17,721 nt of DNA from UBA168 sp011055275. GTDB taxonomy: Archaea > Thermoproteota > Thermoprotei_A > Marsarchaeales > UBA168. A model generated the notes under the pieces. It did no database searches and was not told the DNA's origin. It was given only the letters and a program-made list of their open reading frames with translations. The position numbers and the translations under genes were made by a program. This document shows, one piece after another, positions 7,861 through 14,602 of the stretch; position 1 is the stretch's first letter; each line of letters opens with the position of its first letter. The stretch lies in assembly GCA_046635845.1 (NCBI GenBank), contig JAQQXN010000008.1. One strand, 5' to 3'.

Positions 7861-8934
7861 TTAAGAACTAAATATTTTTATCTTTTCCTTCCGCACGTAG
7901 ACGTAATACTCATCTCCCTTTATAGGCTGATCCACATAAGTAAAGATCTGCTGATTGTCGCTTTTCAGTTCAAGAGTTAACCTGAAGTGTCCTCCCTGAT
8001 AACTTAATATACTGAAGCGGGCCTTGTCTAGTAACTCAAGACCACTAATTTGTAAAGGTTCCCTTGAGGCAATCACATCTTCAGGTCTTATGCCAATTAT
8101 AACCTTGCTTCCAGAAAGACCCGGAGGTAAATCCAACGAAAGTTTACCTATAGCCAGCTTTTTCTCTTCGCTGGCAACGGCTACTTGAAGCTCGTTTATC
8201 TCTCCTATCAGATTCGCCACAGTAACGGAAACTGGGCTATCATATACTTGTGTGGGGCTACCGATCTGGACCATGTATCCACGGTCCAAAACCCCAACCC
8301 TTTCAGCGACTCCGAAAATGTCCGCTGGATCATGACTCACTATTACTGTTGTGATGTTGAATTTCTTCGTAATCTCCTTAACCAAGGCCCTAGCTCCGTC
8401 CCTGATCCTGGCATCCAAGTTTGTAAAGGGTTCATCCAGAAATAGCGTTGAAGGCATTTTAACAAGGGCCCTAGCCAACGCGACCCTTTGCATTTGGCCG
8501 CCCGACATCTCCCTAGGGTAATGGTCAAGTACTTGGGTGATGCCAAGCGTATTAGCGATATCGCTTACCCTCTTATGTATCTCTTGGCTATCCAAATTCA
8601 TGTTCTTTAATGGAAACGCTATGTTATCATATCCACTCATATTTGGATATAATGCCCACGTCTGAAAAACAAATCCTATGTCCCTATCTTTTGGCTCCAA
8701 CAACAATTTTCCATCCTTTGCCGCTATTTTATCCCCGAAGTACACTTCGCCCTTCGTTGGGACGTCAAGCCCAGCCATTATTCTCAGCAGCGTTGTTTTG
8801 CCAGCCCCGCTCGGTCCTAAAATGCCAAAGCTTTCGCCCTCTTTTATCTCGAAGGTCACGTTCTTCAAGGCAACTACTTCTCTTTCTCCTTTTCTGAAGA
8901 CCCTATCGACATTCCTAACAGTTATTTTAGACAT
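7861..8934 (-). CDS. Carbohydrate ABC transporter ATP-binding protein (MalK/GlcV type)
   Basis: The 357-residue protein is the cytoplasmic ATPase that drives the importer. It has Walker A GPSGAGKTT (40-48), Q-loop Q91, signature MSGGQ (143-147), Walker B LFLDEP (164-169) and the H-loop histidine (SHD, 201). A C-terminal regulatory domain of about 120 residues follows, with the GIRPEDV motif common to the OB/TOBE domain of CUT1 sugar transporters such as MalK and Sulfolobus GlcV. The length is normal for that subfamily. The ATG at 8934 is only two bases after the stop of the upstream permease gene, so the two are in one operon and translationally linked. The C-terminal domain makes a sugar importer more likely than a phosphate, metal or spermidine importer. 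Confidence 0.95.
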   Translation of the reverse strand: MSKITVRNVDRVFRKGEREVVALKNVTFEIKEGESFGILGPSGAGKTTLLRIMAGLDVPTKGEVYFGDKIAAKDGKLLLEPKDRDIGFVFQTWALYPNMSGYDNIAFPLKNMNLDSQEIHKRVSDIANTLGITQVLDHYPREMSGGQMQRVALARALVKMPSTLFLDEPFTNLDARIRDGARALVKEITKKFNITTVIVSHDPADIFGVAERVGVLDRGYMVQIGSPTQVYDSPVSVTVANLIGEINELQVAVASEEKKLAIGKLSLDLPPGLSGSKVIIGIRPEDVIASREPLQISGLELLDKARFSILSYQGGHFRLTLELKSDNQQIFTYVDQPIKGDEYYVYVRKEKIKIFSS

Positions 8935-8936
8935 TT

Positions 8937-9782
8937 TTAAACACCTTTACTACCGCCTAGAGCTAATAACCCCCTTATGAAGTACCGTCCCAGGAATACG
9001 AAGATCGCCAGGGGGACGATACTCGCTATGACCGAAGCCGCATAGCTTTCGTTATAAAGCACACCATAACCACCGGAATACAGCCTTACCGCTACTGGAA
9101 CAAGCCTCATTGACGGCGTCGTAGAAAGTATGAGGGGAATAAAGAAGTTGTTCCAAATCTCAACAAATACGAAGATGAAAGTTGAGAGGAGAGCGGGGAT
9201 CATGATAGGAAGAATTATATACATGAAGATCCTGAACGAACTGGCTCCATCTATCTTTGCAGCTTCGACTATATGTTTGGGAATACTTGAGATAAATATC
9301 GACATTAAAAGTGCTGCCATAGGCAAATAAAATATCAGGAACGCTACTATTAATCCGTAATAATTATCGAGACCTCCGATATCCACTATGAACTTGGTCA
9401 ATGGCATTAGCACTGATTGATATGGGATAAAAGTTGCAAGACTAATTAGAGCAAATATAGCATCAGCCACTAGGGTCAACGTTTTGCTATATGATAGAGT
9501 TAACGTATAAAAGTAAAATGCTCCCATCGAGCCAAAGAATACAGCAACCACGGCGACGACCAGAGAAACGATCGCGCTATTTAGAATGGCTCCTTCTAGG
9601 GTACCAATCACTGCCCCATATGCTGACAAAGTAGGATGCAATGGAGGCATAAGAACAGGCGTTATAAGCACGTCAAAGTTTGATTTGAACCCATCAACAG
9701 CCATTGAATATGCCGGAATAAGCCATATGACCGCCAATATAATTAGGATAACATAAGTTAAAACCTTTTTATATCCATCCAT
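8937..9782 (-). CDS. Carbohydrate ABC transporter permease (MalG/GlcU type)
   Basis: This is a six-helix membrane permease, the second of the pair. The cytoplasmic EAA loop that contacts the ATPase is clear: EAAKIDGASSFRIFMYIILP. The end, RYFIRGLLALGGSKG, is typical of MalG-type permeases. The frame allows a GTG start at 9791, whose first bases overlap the stop of the first permease (GTGA), or an ATG at 9782 three codons later. The ATG is preferred because GGGGGTGA ends five bases before it and makes a strong Shine-Dalgarno sequence. With the GTG start the protein has 284 residues, with the ATG 281. The overlap and spacing place it firmly in the permease-permease-ATPase operon. Confidence 0.94.
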   Translation of the reverse strand: MDGYKKVLTYVILIILAVIWLIPAYSMAVDGFKSNFDVLITPVLMPPLHPTLSAYGAVIGTLEGAILNSAIVSLVVAVVAVFFGSMGAFYFYTLTLSYSKTLTLVADAIFALISLATFIPYQSVLMPLTKFIVDIGGLDNYYGLIVAFLIFYLPMAALLMSIFISSIPKHIVEAAKIDGASSFRIFMYIILPIMIPALLSTFIFVFVEIWNNFFIPLILSTTPSMRLVPVAVRLYSGGYGVLYNESYAASVIASIVPLAIFVFLGRYFIRGLLALGGSKGV

Positions 9783-9787
9783 ACTCT

Positions 9788-10645
9788 TCACCCCCTTATA
9801 AACCTTCTAATTATGTACAAGGCATAGGGAATGATTACAGCCGTGGCAATTATTATCACAATTGTTGAAACTGCAGACGATTCGGCAAAAAACTCTACAG
9901 TAGACAGATAATACAGATATGTAACCATCGTGGTAGTATAAGTGGCTACCGGGGTCCCAGATATTATTAGTGGGCCACTAAACTCCTTAAACGAGAATAG
10001 AAACAACATAGCTGTAGCTACAACAAACCCACTTAAGGAATTAGGCAATAAGACCTTCCGTAATATTTTAAACGACCCTGCACCGTCGATTTTGGCAGCC
10101 TCTACCAATGATGGATTTACTCCCATAAACGCGGCAAGAAAGAAGATGACAGCTAAGCCCGCATAAGCCCAGACCGACAGAATCTCAACGCTAGGAAAGA
10201 CCATCCATCCAGCACTCAACCAAGGTATCTCCGGGAGCCCCACCTTAGCAAGCAACCAATCTATTCCTATCGTCGGATTATAAAGCCACATCCAGATAAT
10301 TGCACTTACGGCCATAGCTATTGCCAAAGGATAGATAAATATAGATAAGAAAACTGAGCGAGCAGTATTAGAGCCAACTTCATAAAGCAGCCACGCTATA
10401 AGGATTCCCAGCAGATCTCCTGCAACAACAACGGTTATCGAAAGTTCGAATGAGTGAGCCAAAGATTGAAGAAATATAGCTTCCTTCATAGCTTCGTAAT
10501 ATGAGTAAAGCCACGTTACCTTAGGTACAGGATTAAGCAGGGACCAGTTGGTCAGCGATATATATACATTCCAAGCTACAAGATAAATCAAGATTGCTGC
10601 CGTAATTCCTATCGGAACCACTAACAAATGATCCTGCTTATCCAT
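9788..10645 (-). CDS. Carbohydrate ABC transporter permease (MalF/GlcT type)
   Basis: This 285-residue inner-membrane permease has about six helices and is the first gene of the operon. The EAA loop EAAKIDGAGSFKILRKVLLP contacts the ATPase. The N-terminal region (LVAWNVYISLTNWSLL) resembles the first helix and periplasmic start of MalF/UgpA-type permeases. The length is that of the short MalF type without an extra periplasmic domain, as in Sulfolobus GlcT. The ATG at 10645 follows good TATA elements and has no Shine-Dalgarno sequence, as expected for the first gene of an archaeal operon. The order on the strand is this permease, the second permease, the ATPase and then the binding protein, whereas in the Sulfolobus glc cluster the binding protein comes first. 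Confidence 0.94.
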   Translation of the reverse strand: MDKQDHLLVVPIGITAAILIYLVAWNVYISLTNWSLLNPVPKVTWLYSYYEAMKEAIFLQSLAHSFELSITVVVAGDLLGILIAWLLYEVGSNTARSVFLSIFIYPLAIAMAVSAIIWMWLYNPTIGIDWLLAKVGLPEIPWLSAGWMVFPSVEILSVWAYAGLAVIFFLAAFMGVNPSLVEAAKIDGAGSFKILRKVLLPNSLSGFVVATAMLFLFSFKEFSGPLIISGTPVATYTTTMVTYLYYLSTVEFFAESSAVSTIVIIIATAVIIPYALYIIRRFIRG

Positions 10646-10662
10646 AAGAATTATGTTTCCAT

Positions 10663-10691
10663 CTTTTTAAGCGTTTCGGAGTATAAATTTT
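10663..10691 (-). promoter_or_regulatory. Promoter region of the sugar-permease operon
   Basis: Two TATA-like elements precede the ATG at 10645 on the minus strand. CTTAAAAAG at 10663-10671 is centred about 22 bases before the ATG and would give a leaderless mRNA. AAAATTTATAC at 10681-10691 is a better TATA match and would give a leader of roughly 15 bases. I cannot tell which is used. Confidence 0.5.
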
Positions 10692-10957
10692 GTAATAATA
10701 AGTTAATAATCGATATATTTATAGTTACTGATCTAAATAATTCGAATATAATTATAGATCATCCCTAAGACACGACTATAATCCACTTCCAACGAATCTG
10801 CACGCTTTAACTTTACTACAAAAGCACGTAAAAAATGCAACATACTTGATTAGTGAGCACAACATCAAATATTAAGTTTAAATCAGTGTAAATTTAGTTA
10901 TTGAAATAAATTTCATATTAAGCATATTAAAATCAATAACCTATCCTCCCGTGGCGG
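10692..10957. other. AT-rich intergenic region upstream of the sugar operon
   Basis: Between the operon promoter and tRNA-Ser(CGA) the DNA is very AT-rich and has no open frame of note. It holds the sequence TAATTCGAATATA (from 10738), which contains the small palindrome ATTCGAAT and the same TAATTCGA half-site as the palindrome at 5852-5867. No RNA gene or protein remnant was recognised. Confidence 0.4.
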
Positions 10958-11042
10958 CGCCGGGGACGGGATTCGAACCCGCGAGGCCCGGAGGACCAAC
11001 AGCTCTCGAGGCTGCCGCCTTTGTCCACTCGGCCACCCCGGC
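10958..11042 (-). tRNA. tRNA-Ser (anticodon CGA)
   Basis: This 85-nt class II tRNA has acceptor arm GCCGGGG/CCCCGGC and discriminator G, as usual for archaeal tRNA-Ser. The anticodon stem GCAGC/GCTGT closes the loop CTCGAGA, giving anticodon CGA (reads UCG). A long variable arm (around TGGTCCTCCGGGCC) and the T-arm GCGGG-TTCGAAT-CCCGT complete the fold. CCA is not encoded and there is no intron. Confidence 0.95.
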
Positions 11043-11061
11043 GCTAAATTGCTAAACTACG

Positions 11062-11068
11062 AATTTAA
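11062..11068 (-). promoter_or_regulatory. TATA box of tRNA-Ser(CGA)
   Basis: On the minus strand TTAAATT lies 20-26 bases before the first base of the tRNA, behind an A-rich BRE-like stretch (GAAAAAGG). This is the normal archaeal tRNA promoter geometry. Confidence 0.55.
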
Positions 11069-11398
11069 CCTTTTTCTTTCAACCACCTCGCCGCATAAAT
11101 CTCAAGGAATCTTTCACGGTCAATATCCTTAATAAGGAGAACTAGCGGAGAAAATTCCTCATGAAATCTAGCTTCTCACAAAATTCATAAGCAAATTCAT
11201 AATCGGATTCCAGATCGTGCAGCAATGCGCTCTTAGCTGCTTTCCCGGATAACTCGAAGGAAGTCCATCAATCTGCTCACGGCTCTCAGGAAGCGCAGGA
11301 TTTCATTTATTCTATCTTATGAAGGAGTCGTGAAAATCGTTAGCTTGATCTCCTATTAGCCCGATCTCCATTACAGAAAATCGTGATATAAATTAATT
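11069..11398 (-). other. Intergenic stretch with possible remnants of a decayed gene
   Basis: No intact gene is seen, but the minus strand shows protein-like pieces broken across frames. From about 11260 to 11130 one frame reads a 41-residue piece after a stop, containing WTSFELSGKAAKSALLHDL and ending CEKLDFMRNFLR. From about 11175 to 11065 another frame reads a piece ending FLEIYAARWLKEKG before a TAA that overlaps the tRNA promoter. The first piece vaguely recalls the helix of HEPN-domain proteins (AQQAAEKALKALL pattern), but this is only a resemblance from memory. The stretch could equally be non-coding DNA. Confidence 0.25.
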
Positions 11399-12232
11399 TT
11401 ACCCGAAAGAAAATCTAATCTTCCCAATTCTCAGAAATCGCACAAAAATTTTAAGATTCCATTTTTCCAAAAAGTCAACCAATCGCCTACTTTGATTTTT
11501 CCGAATTAATTTCATATATGCAACAACGTAACCGATCGAGCACAACATCGCAAGCATAAACCAGTAACGGTAAGCGTAATCTAGCGACGGCTTCAATACG
11601 TTCAAGCCAGCATAGCCCAAATAAAGGAGAAGTGCTATTTGTGAGGCATCGCCGGCCAGACTGGCTGCAGTGTATTTAACAATGTTCATCTTGAGCGTTC
11701 CAGCGGCTAGCGACGTCGCATCTCCGAGCTCTAAAAAGAACGCCGACATGAATACAGAAAAGGGCCCGTGGCGTTCTATCCATATCTGTGCTTTTTCCAG
11801 CTGCTTCTGACCGACCTTGAAGTGCGCCAGCACTCTCCGTAAAATCGAACGAGCTACGAACCTGCCGCTTAAGTACTCAACCTCGTCAAGAAAAAGAGCA
11901 GAAGCTGTCATCGTGATGAACGTGAGGCGCAGACTAAAATCCCCTATGTAACACAGGTAACCATAGAAAGGTACCAGCACATAAACCGGAATCGTTGAGA
12001 AATCGAAAATGAAAAACATTCCCACGTAACCAGTAGAACTTAAGAAAGAAAGAGATTTCTTTTGTTCGGATATGTAAGCCGATACGTCGATAGCACGCAA
12101 GTAGCCATTAAAGATACCTACAGCAGATACGACAAGTGCTAATATAGATATGACGAACGCGTAGTGAAGATACTTTGAAGTATAACTTTCGTCGTTACCA
12201 GAAGTCGATCTCTTCCGCCTCACGATAAACAT
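11399..12232 (-). CDS. DedA/VTT-domain-like integral membrane protein, divergent
   Basis: The protein has 277 residues. A basic N-terminus and one membrane helix (about 27-47) are followed by a core like the VTT (SNARE-associated, DedA) domain: a hydrophobic pair of segments, then YLSGRFVARSILRRVL, an amphipathic stretch with KVGQKQLEKAQIWIERHGP, a segment ending SLAAGTLKMNIVKY, and a last helix before the charged C-terminus (KNQSRRLVDFLEKW). Well-studied DedA proteins move lipids such as undecaprenyl phosphate or phosphatidylethanolamine across the membrane. The usual arginine/proline motif before the SLAAG turn (FxGRFxPxxR) is replaced here by SAFFLELGDAT, so transport function is uncertain. 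It starts with ATG at 12232 and has no Shine-Dalgarno sequence. It sits alone between tRNA-Ser(CGA) and the IS element. The family call rests on pattern and topology, not on a search. Confidence 0.6.
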   Translation of the reverse strand: MFIVRRKRSTSGNDESYTSKYLHYAFVISILALVVSAVGIFNGYLRAIDVSAYISEQKKSLSFLSSTGYVGMFFIFDFSTIPVYVLVPFYGYLCYIGDFSLRLTFITMTASALFLDEVEYLSGRFVARSILRRVLAHFKVGQKQLEKAQIWIERHGPFSVFMSAFFLELGDATSLAAGTLKMNIVKYTAASLAGDASQIALLLYLGYAGLNVLKPSLDYAYRYWFMLAMLCSIGYVVAYMKLIRKNQSRRLVDFLEKWNLKIFVRFLRIGKIRFSFG

Positions 12233-12397
12233 AAGGAGGCTTTAAGGTCGTCGTTGTCAATAGGCCAACCCCTGTTATTTATCTCAAAACGACCCCTCGT
12301 CTTACCCCTAAGCTGGCTGTCCACTAACGCTGCCTGTTGCCATACCCATAAAAGATGACTCGCCGTTTCTCTGTCAGTGCCGTTCGGCAAACGAAGG

Positions 12398-12405
12398 CCA
12401 TCAAC
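12398..12405 (+). repeat. Left copy of the 8-base target-site duplication
   Basis: CCATCAAC directly borders the left inverted repeat of the IS element and recurs in the same orientation at 13468-13475. It is best read as the target duplication made at insertion. Confidence 0.65.
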
Positions 12406-13467
12406 CGCTTTGTTGCATAAATCCCGGGCGACGGGATTTCGCTTCTTTTCACTTTTCACTTACCCCTTCGCGGCCTTGCCCTCGCGTGGCAGGCCATGGC
12501 ATCATAGGCCCAAGCCGTCTGCACTGCCTCTGCAATGAGCGTTTGGGGCTTCCTAGCGGTAGGGTCCTCGCCAAACTTCCTCTTCATCCGAAAGAAGCCC
12601 TCAACGGCCCACCTCCTTCCGTAATCCGTTTGCTCCTTCCACCTCTTGTAGCCCAGGGAATGGTACTTCCTAATCTCATCCCTTCTTCTCTCAAGCGGGA
12701 ACGGTAAGTGATCGCGTTCGTCCTTTAACGGCGCTCTCCGCGTCCCTTAAGGAAGACCAGGTTGGCATCGTAAGCTTTTGTCGTGGAACCTCTTGACGGT
12801 CTTCCCCTTCTTCCTGACATCGGCGAGCATCTTGGCGGCCGTCCTTGCTTCCGAATGGCCCCTTCCCTCGATGTAGGCGTCGGCGCTTAACAGCTTTTTG
12901 CACCTAACGTCCACCGTTATGACCAGGACGACGTGCTTCTTGCGCTTTCCCGGCTTTCCGTACCTGTAGGTTAAGTACTCGCCAGCGCTTCCAGTTTCAA
13001 CCCGGTGCCGTCTGCAGCGATTTCAAGTTCGTTGGCGCTCGGCAGCCTTATCTCTGGGATCGTTTGGGATATCCTGTGCCAGGCGGTCGTGTAATCGTCA
13101 GCCCTGGGGATCATGTGAAAGACCTTCAGGCGGCGCGCTATTCCCTCTAACCCGCGGTAGTCAACCCTGGGCCATATTGCCTGCCACCTTACAAAAGAGG
13201 CGGGGTAGAGGAAGGGCCTTCCTCTCTTATTTTTGTTGGCCTTCTTCAGTTCCCTCTTCCAGTGCTTGAAGATCCTGATATCGAGAAGGAACTCGCCCCC
13301 TTACAACTACTCGTTGTAGGCGTGCCAATCACGTTTAGGGCTAGGCTTATTTTCCTTGCCGGAGGATTTATCCCAGTGGTTAGAGCTCTTGATGACCATA
13401 CCATTACGGCTCTAACCACTACTTATTCCGCGTGCTGAAAGTGCTTCTGAAATCATGCAACAATCCA
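12406..13467 (-). mobile_element. Decayed insertion sequence with DDE transposase (IS5/IS4-like)
   Basis: The element is 1062 bp. Its ends are imperfect inverted repeats: the left end starts CGCTTTGTTGCATAAAT and the right end, read on the minus strand, starts TGGATTGTTGCATGATT; the nine bases TTGTTGCAT match exactly in both, at the same distance (four bases) from the tip. Both ends are flanked by CCATCAAC in direct orientation. The single gene fills the element, leaving 50 and 68 bases at the ends, as expected for a simple one-gene IS. The gene is broken, so the element cannot move without help. The IS family is inferred from the transposase motifs; an 8-base duplication fits IS4-type elements better than classic IS5. 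Confidence 0.8.
12456..13399 (-). pseudogene. Broken DDE transposase gene
   Basis: Joined across frames, the gene encodes about 315 residues from the ATG at 13399 (MVIKSSNHWDKSSG) to a TGA at 12456-12458. Damage seen: TAG and TAA two codons apart near 13304-13312; loss of one base near 12994 in an A-run (frame leaves ...ADGTGLK and resumes at SAGEYLTYRYGKPGK); gain of one A near 12777 (HDK then KAYDANLVFLKG); and another one-base change near 12735 that returns to the earlier frame. Recognisable transposase parts: AADGTGLK with the first catalytic Asp, VLVITVDVRCKKLLSADAY, KAYDAN with the second Asp, and the C-terminal YGRRWAVEGFFRMKRKFGE with the catalytic Glu and the Y-R-E-K signature. The C-terminal third is intact. 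The gene is non-functional as sequenced. Confidence 0.88.
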
Positions 13468-13475
13468 CCATCAAC
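13468..13475 (+). repeat. Right copy of the 8-base target-site duplication
   Basis: CCATCAAC directly follows the right inverted repeat of the IS element and matches the left copy at 12398-12405 exactly. The S12 promoter begins immediately after it. Confidence 0.65.
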
Positions 13476-13489
13476 GAAAGGGTTAAAGG
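13475..13489 (+). promoter_or_regulatory. BRE/TATA promoter of the S12-S7 operon
   Basis: CGAAAG (BRE-like) followed by GGTTAAAGG is centred about 28 bases before the TTG start of S12 at 13513. This predicts a leaderless S12 transcript. The promoter touches the IS target duplication, so it survived the insertion, and anything further upstream was moved 1070 bases away. Confidence 0.5.
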
Positions 13490-13512
13490 GCTGAGTCTTT
13501 ATTTACTGAAAG

Positions 13513-13950
13513 TTGGCTAATTCACCAAATGGTCTCTTTGCAGCGAGGAAGCTCGTGAGGAACAGGAGGCACTTCCTCTGGAGTAAGGAGAGAGTACAGC
13601 GCAGGTTAAGCGGCCTTCGCTACAAGACCGACCCACTTGGAGGCTCTCCTCAGGCCAGGGGAATCGTGCTGGAAAAGGTAGGAGTAGAATCTAGGCAACC
13701 TAACTCCGCTGTTAGAAAATGTGTGAGAGTTCAACTCATAAAGAACGGAAAGCAGATAACCGCTTTTGTCCCCTGGGACGGAAGCCTTAACGTTATAGAT
13801 GAGCACGATGAGGTTATAGTTGAGGGAATTGGTGGTTCAAGCGGGAGGTCCATGGGCGACTTGCCAGGCGTGAGGTGGCGCGTCTCCAAGGTCAACGGCA
13901 TCGACCTCTGGCAGTTGCTCATAGGGAAGAAGAAGAAGCCCGTGAGGTGA
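13513..13950 (+). CDS. rps12: 30S ribosomal protein S12
   Basis: This protein of the decoding centre has 145 residues and matches archaeal S12 (uS12) along its full length: SPNGLFAARKL at the N-terminus, PQARGIVLEKVGVE, the signature QPNSAVRKCVRVQL, the loop PWDGSLNVIDEHDEVIVEGIGG, and GDLPGVRWRVSKVNGI, ending KKKKPVR. The start is TTG at 13513 (MANSPNG); the usual archaeal N-terminus is only a few residues longer and no other start is available in frame close by. No Shine-Dalgarno sequence precedes it, which fits a leaderless start. In other archaea S12 follows L30e and NusA in the RNA polymerase operon; here the DNA upstream is an IS element and an unrelated membrane-protein gene. S7 follows at once in the same reading frame. 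Confidence 0.97.
   Translation: MANSPNGLFAARKLVRNRRHFLWSKERVQRRLSGLRYKTDPLGGSPQARGIVLEKVGVESRQPNSAVRKCVRVQLIKNGKQITAFVPWDGSLNVIDEHDEVIVEGIGGSSGRSMGDLPGVRWRVSKVNGIDLWQLLIGKKKKPVR
13944..13950 (+). promoter_or_regulatory. Shine-Dalgarno sequence of S7, overlapping the S12 stop
   Basis: GAGGTGA is a perfect match to the anti-Shine-Dalgarno end of archaeal 16S rRNA. It is made from the last S12 codons and the TGA stop and ends six bases before the CTG at 13957, ideal spacing. This is the main evidence for where S7 starts. Confidence 0.75.
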
Positions 13951-13956
13951 CTCGAA

Positions 13957-14550
13957 CTGAGCGAACAAAAGCAGGAAACATCCCTTGCCGTTCCAAAGCT
14001 CTTTGGAAAGTGGGATGTCATAGGCATAGACGTAAAGAACAAGGGACTCGCCAGGTACTTGAATCTCTCCCCCATATACATACCGCACAGTTACGGGCGT
14101 CATTCATCCTCTAGGTTTGGAAAGGAAAACGTGCACGTAGTCGAGCGCTTAATAAACGACATGATGCGCCATGGCCGCATGGGAGGAAGAAAGGAAATAG
14201 CGATGGCCATAGTGTATCAGGCGTTCAACATAATAGAGGCAAAGACCGGCAAGAACCCGATTGAGGTGCTTGTGAGGGCCATAGAAAATGCAGCGATCCT
14301 TGAGGGTACGACCAGGATAATTCACGGCGGCATAAGGTACAGGGTCGCGGTGGACGTATCCCCTATGAGGCAGCTTGACCTGGCCCTAAGGAACCTAACG
14401 GAGGGGGCAAGGGAGGCCGCAAAGTCCAGTCCAAAGCCAATCGATGAATGCCTCGCAGACGAGATAATAGCTGCATCGGAGAATGACGCCAGGAGCTTCG
14501 CGATAAGGGCAAAGCACGAAGAAGAGCAGATAGCCATGGCCGCAAGGTAA
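13957..14550 (+). CDS. rps7: 30S ribosomal protein S7, apparent CTG start
   Basis: S7 (uS7) binds the 3' domain of 16S rRNA near the E site. From the CTG at 13957 it has 197 residues. Conserved archaeal features: KLFGKWDVIGIDVKNKGLA and YLNLSPIYIPHSYGRH near the N-terminus, FGKENVHVVERLINDMMR, NPIEVLVRAIENAA, GGIRYRVAVDVSPMRQLDLA, the C-terminal LADEIIAASENDARSFAIRAK and the final AAR. Between the S12 stop (TGA 13948-13950, same frame) and residue 35 there is no ATG, GTG or TTG; the first is a TTG at 14059, which would remove the conserved KLFGKW region. CTG at 13957 gives a natural N-terminus (SEQKQETSLAVPKLFG) and stands six bases after GAGGTGA. The start is thus CTG, or the base at 13957 is misread in place of A (ATG). 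Translation is coupled to S12. Confidence 0.93.
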   Translation: MSEQKQETSLAVPKLFGKWDVIGIDVKNKGLARYLNLSPIYIPHSYGRHSSSRFGKENVHVVERLINDMMRHGRMGGRKEIAMAIVYQAFNIIEAKTGKNPIEVLVRAIENAAILEGTTRIIHGGIRYRVAVDVSPMRQLDLALRNLTEGAREAAKSSPKPIDECLADEIIAASENDARSFAIRAKHEEEQIAMAAR

Positions 14551-14554
14551 ACGG

Positions 14555-14561
14555 TTTTTTT
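14555..14561 (+). terminator. Oligo-T terminator after S7
   Basis: A run of seven T begins four bases after the S7 stop codon. It is a typical archaeal intrinsic terminator and separates the S12-S7 transcript from argS, which has its own TATA box. Confidence 0.55.
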
Positions 14562-14575
14562 AACGCCTGCTCAAA

Positions 14576-14585
14576 TCTTATATCC
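14576..14585 (+). promoter_or_regulatory. TATA box of argS
   Basis: TCTTATATCC is centred about 23 bases before the ATG at 14603, preceded by CTCAAA as a BRE-like stretch. Transcription would begin at or near the ATG, so the mRNA is probably leaderless. Confidence 0.55.
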
Positions 14586-14602
14586 TTGCAAAAGGGAAGT
14601 GT

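Noticed and set aside
10958..11042. tRNA-Ser(CGA) as the attachment site of an integrated element
   Set aside because: I found no repeated copy of its 3' end elsewhere in the window apart from normal tRNA T-arm similarity, and no integrase gene.
12220..12459. A 79-codon open frame on the minus strand between the transposase and the DedA-like gene
   Set aside because: It begins right at the transposase stop, runs across the IS end and the target repeat, and has no protein-like motif. Part of it exists only because of the insertion, so it is best seen as a chance frame.
12330..13510. A 31-codon plus-strand frame that appears if the IS is removed (MTRRF... joined through CCATCAAC to the bases before S12)
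   Set aside because: It would end at the S12 start region and could have been a gene broken by the IS, but it is short, lacks a ribosome binding site or known motif, and covers the S12 promoter. Chance is the simpler reading.
13513..14550. S12 and S7 as one fused protein by read-through of TGA
   Set aside because: The frames are continuous, but the GAGGTGA at the junction and the natural S7 N-terminus after CTG argue for re-initiation. Selenocysteine or suppressor use would need evidence that is absent.
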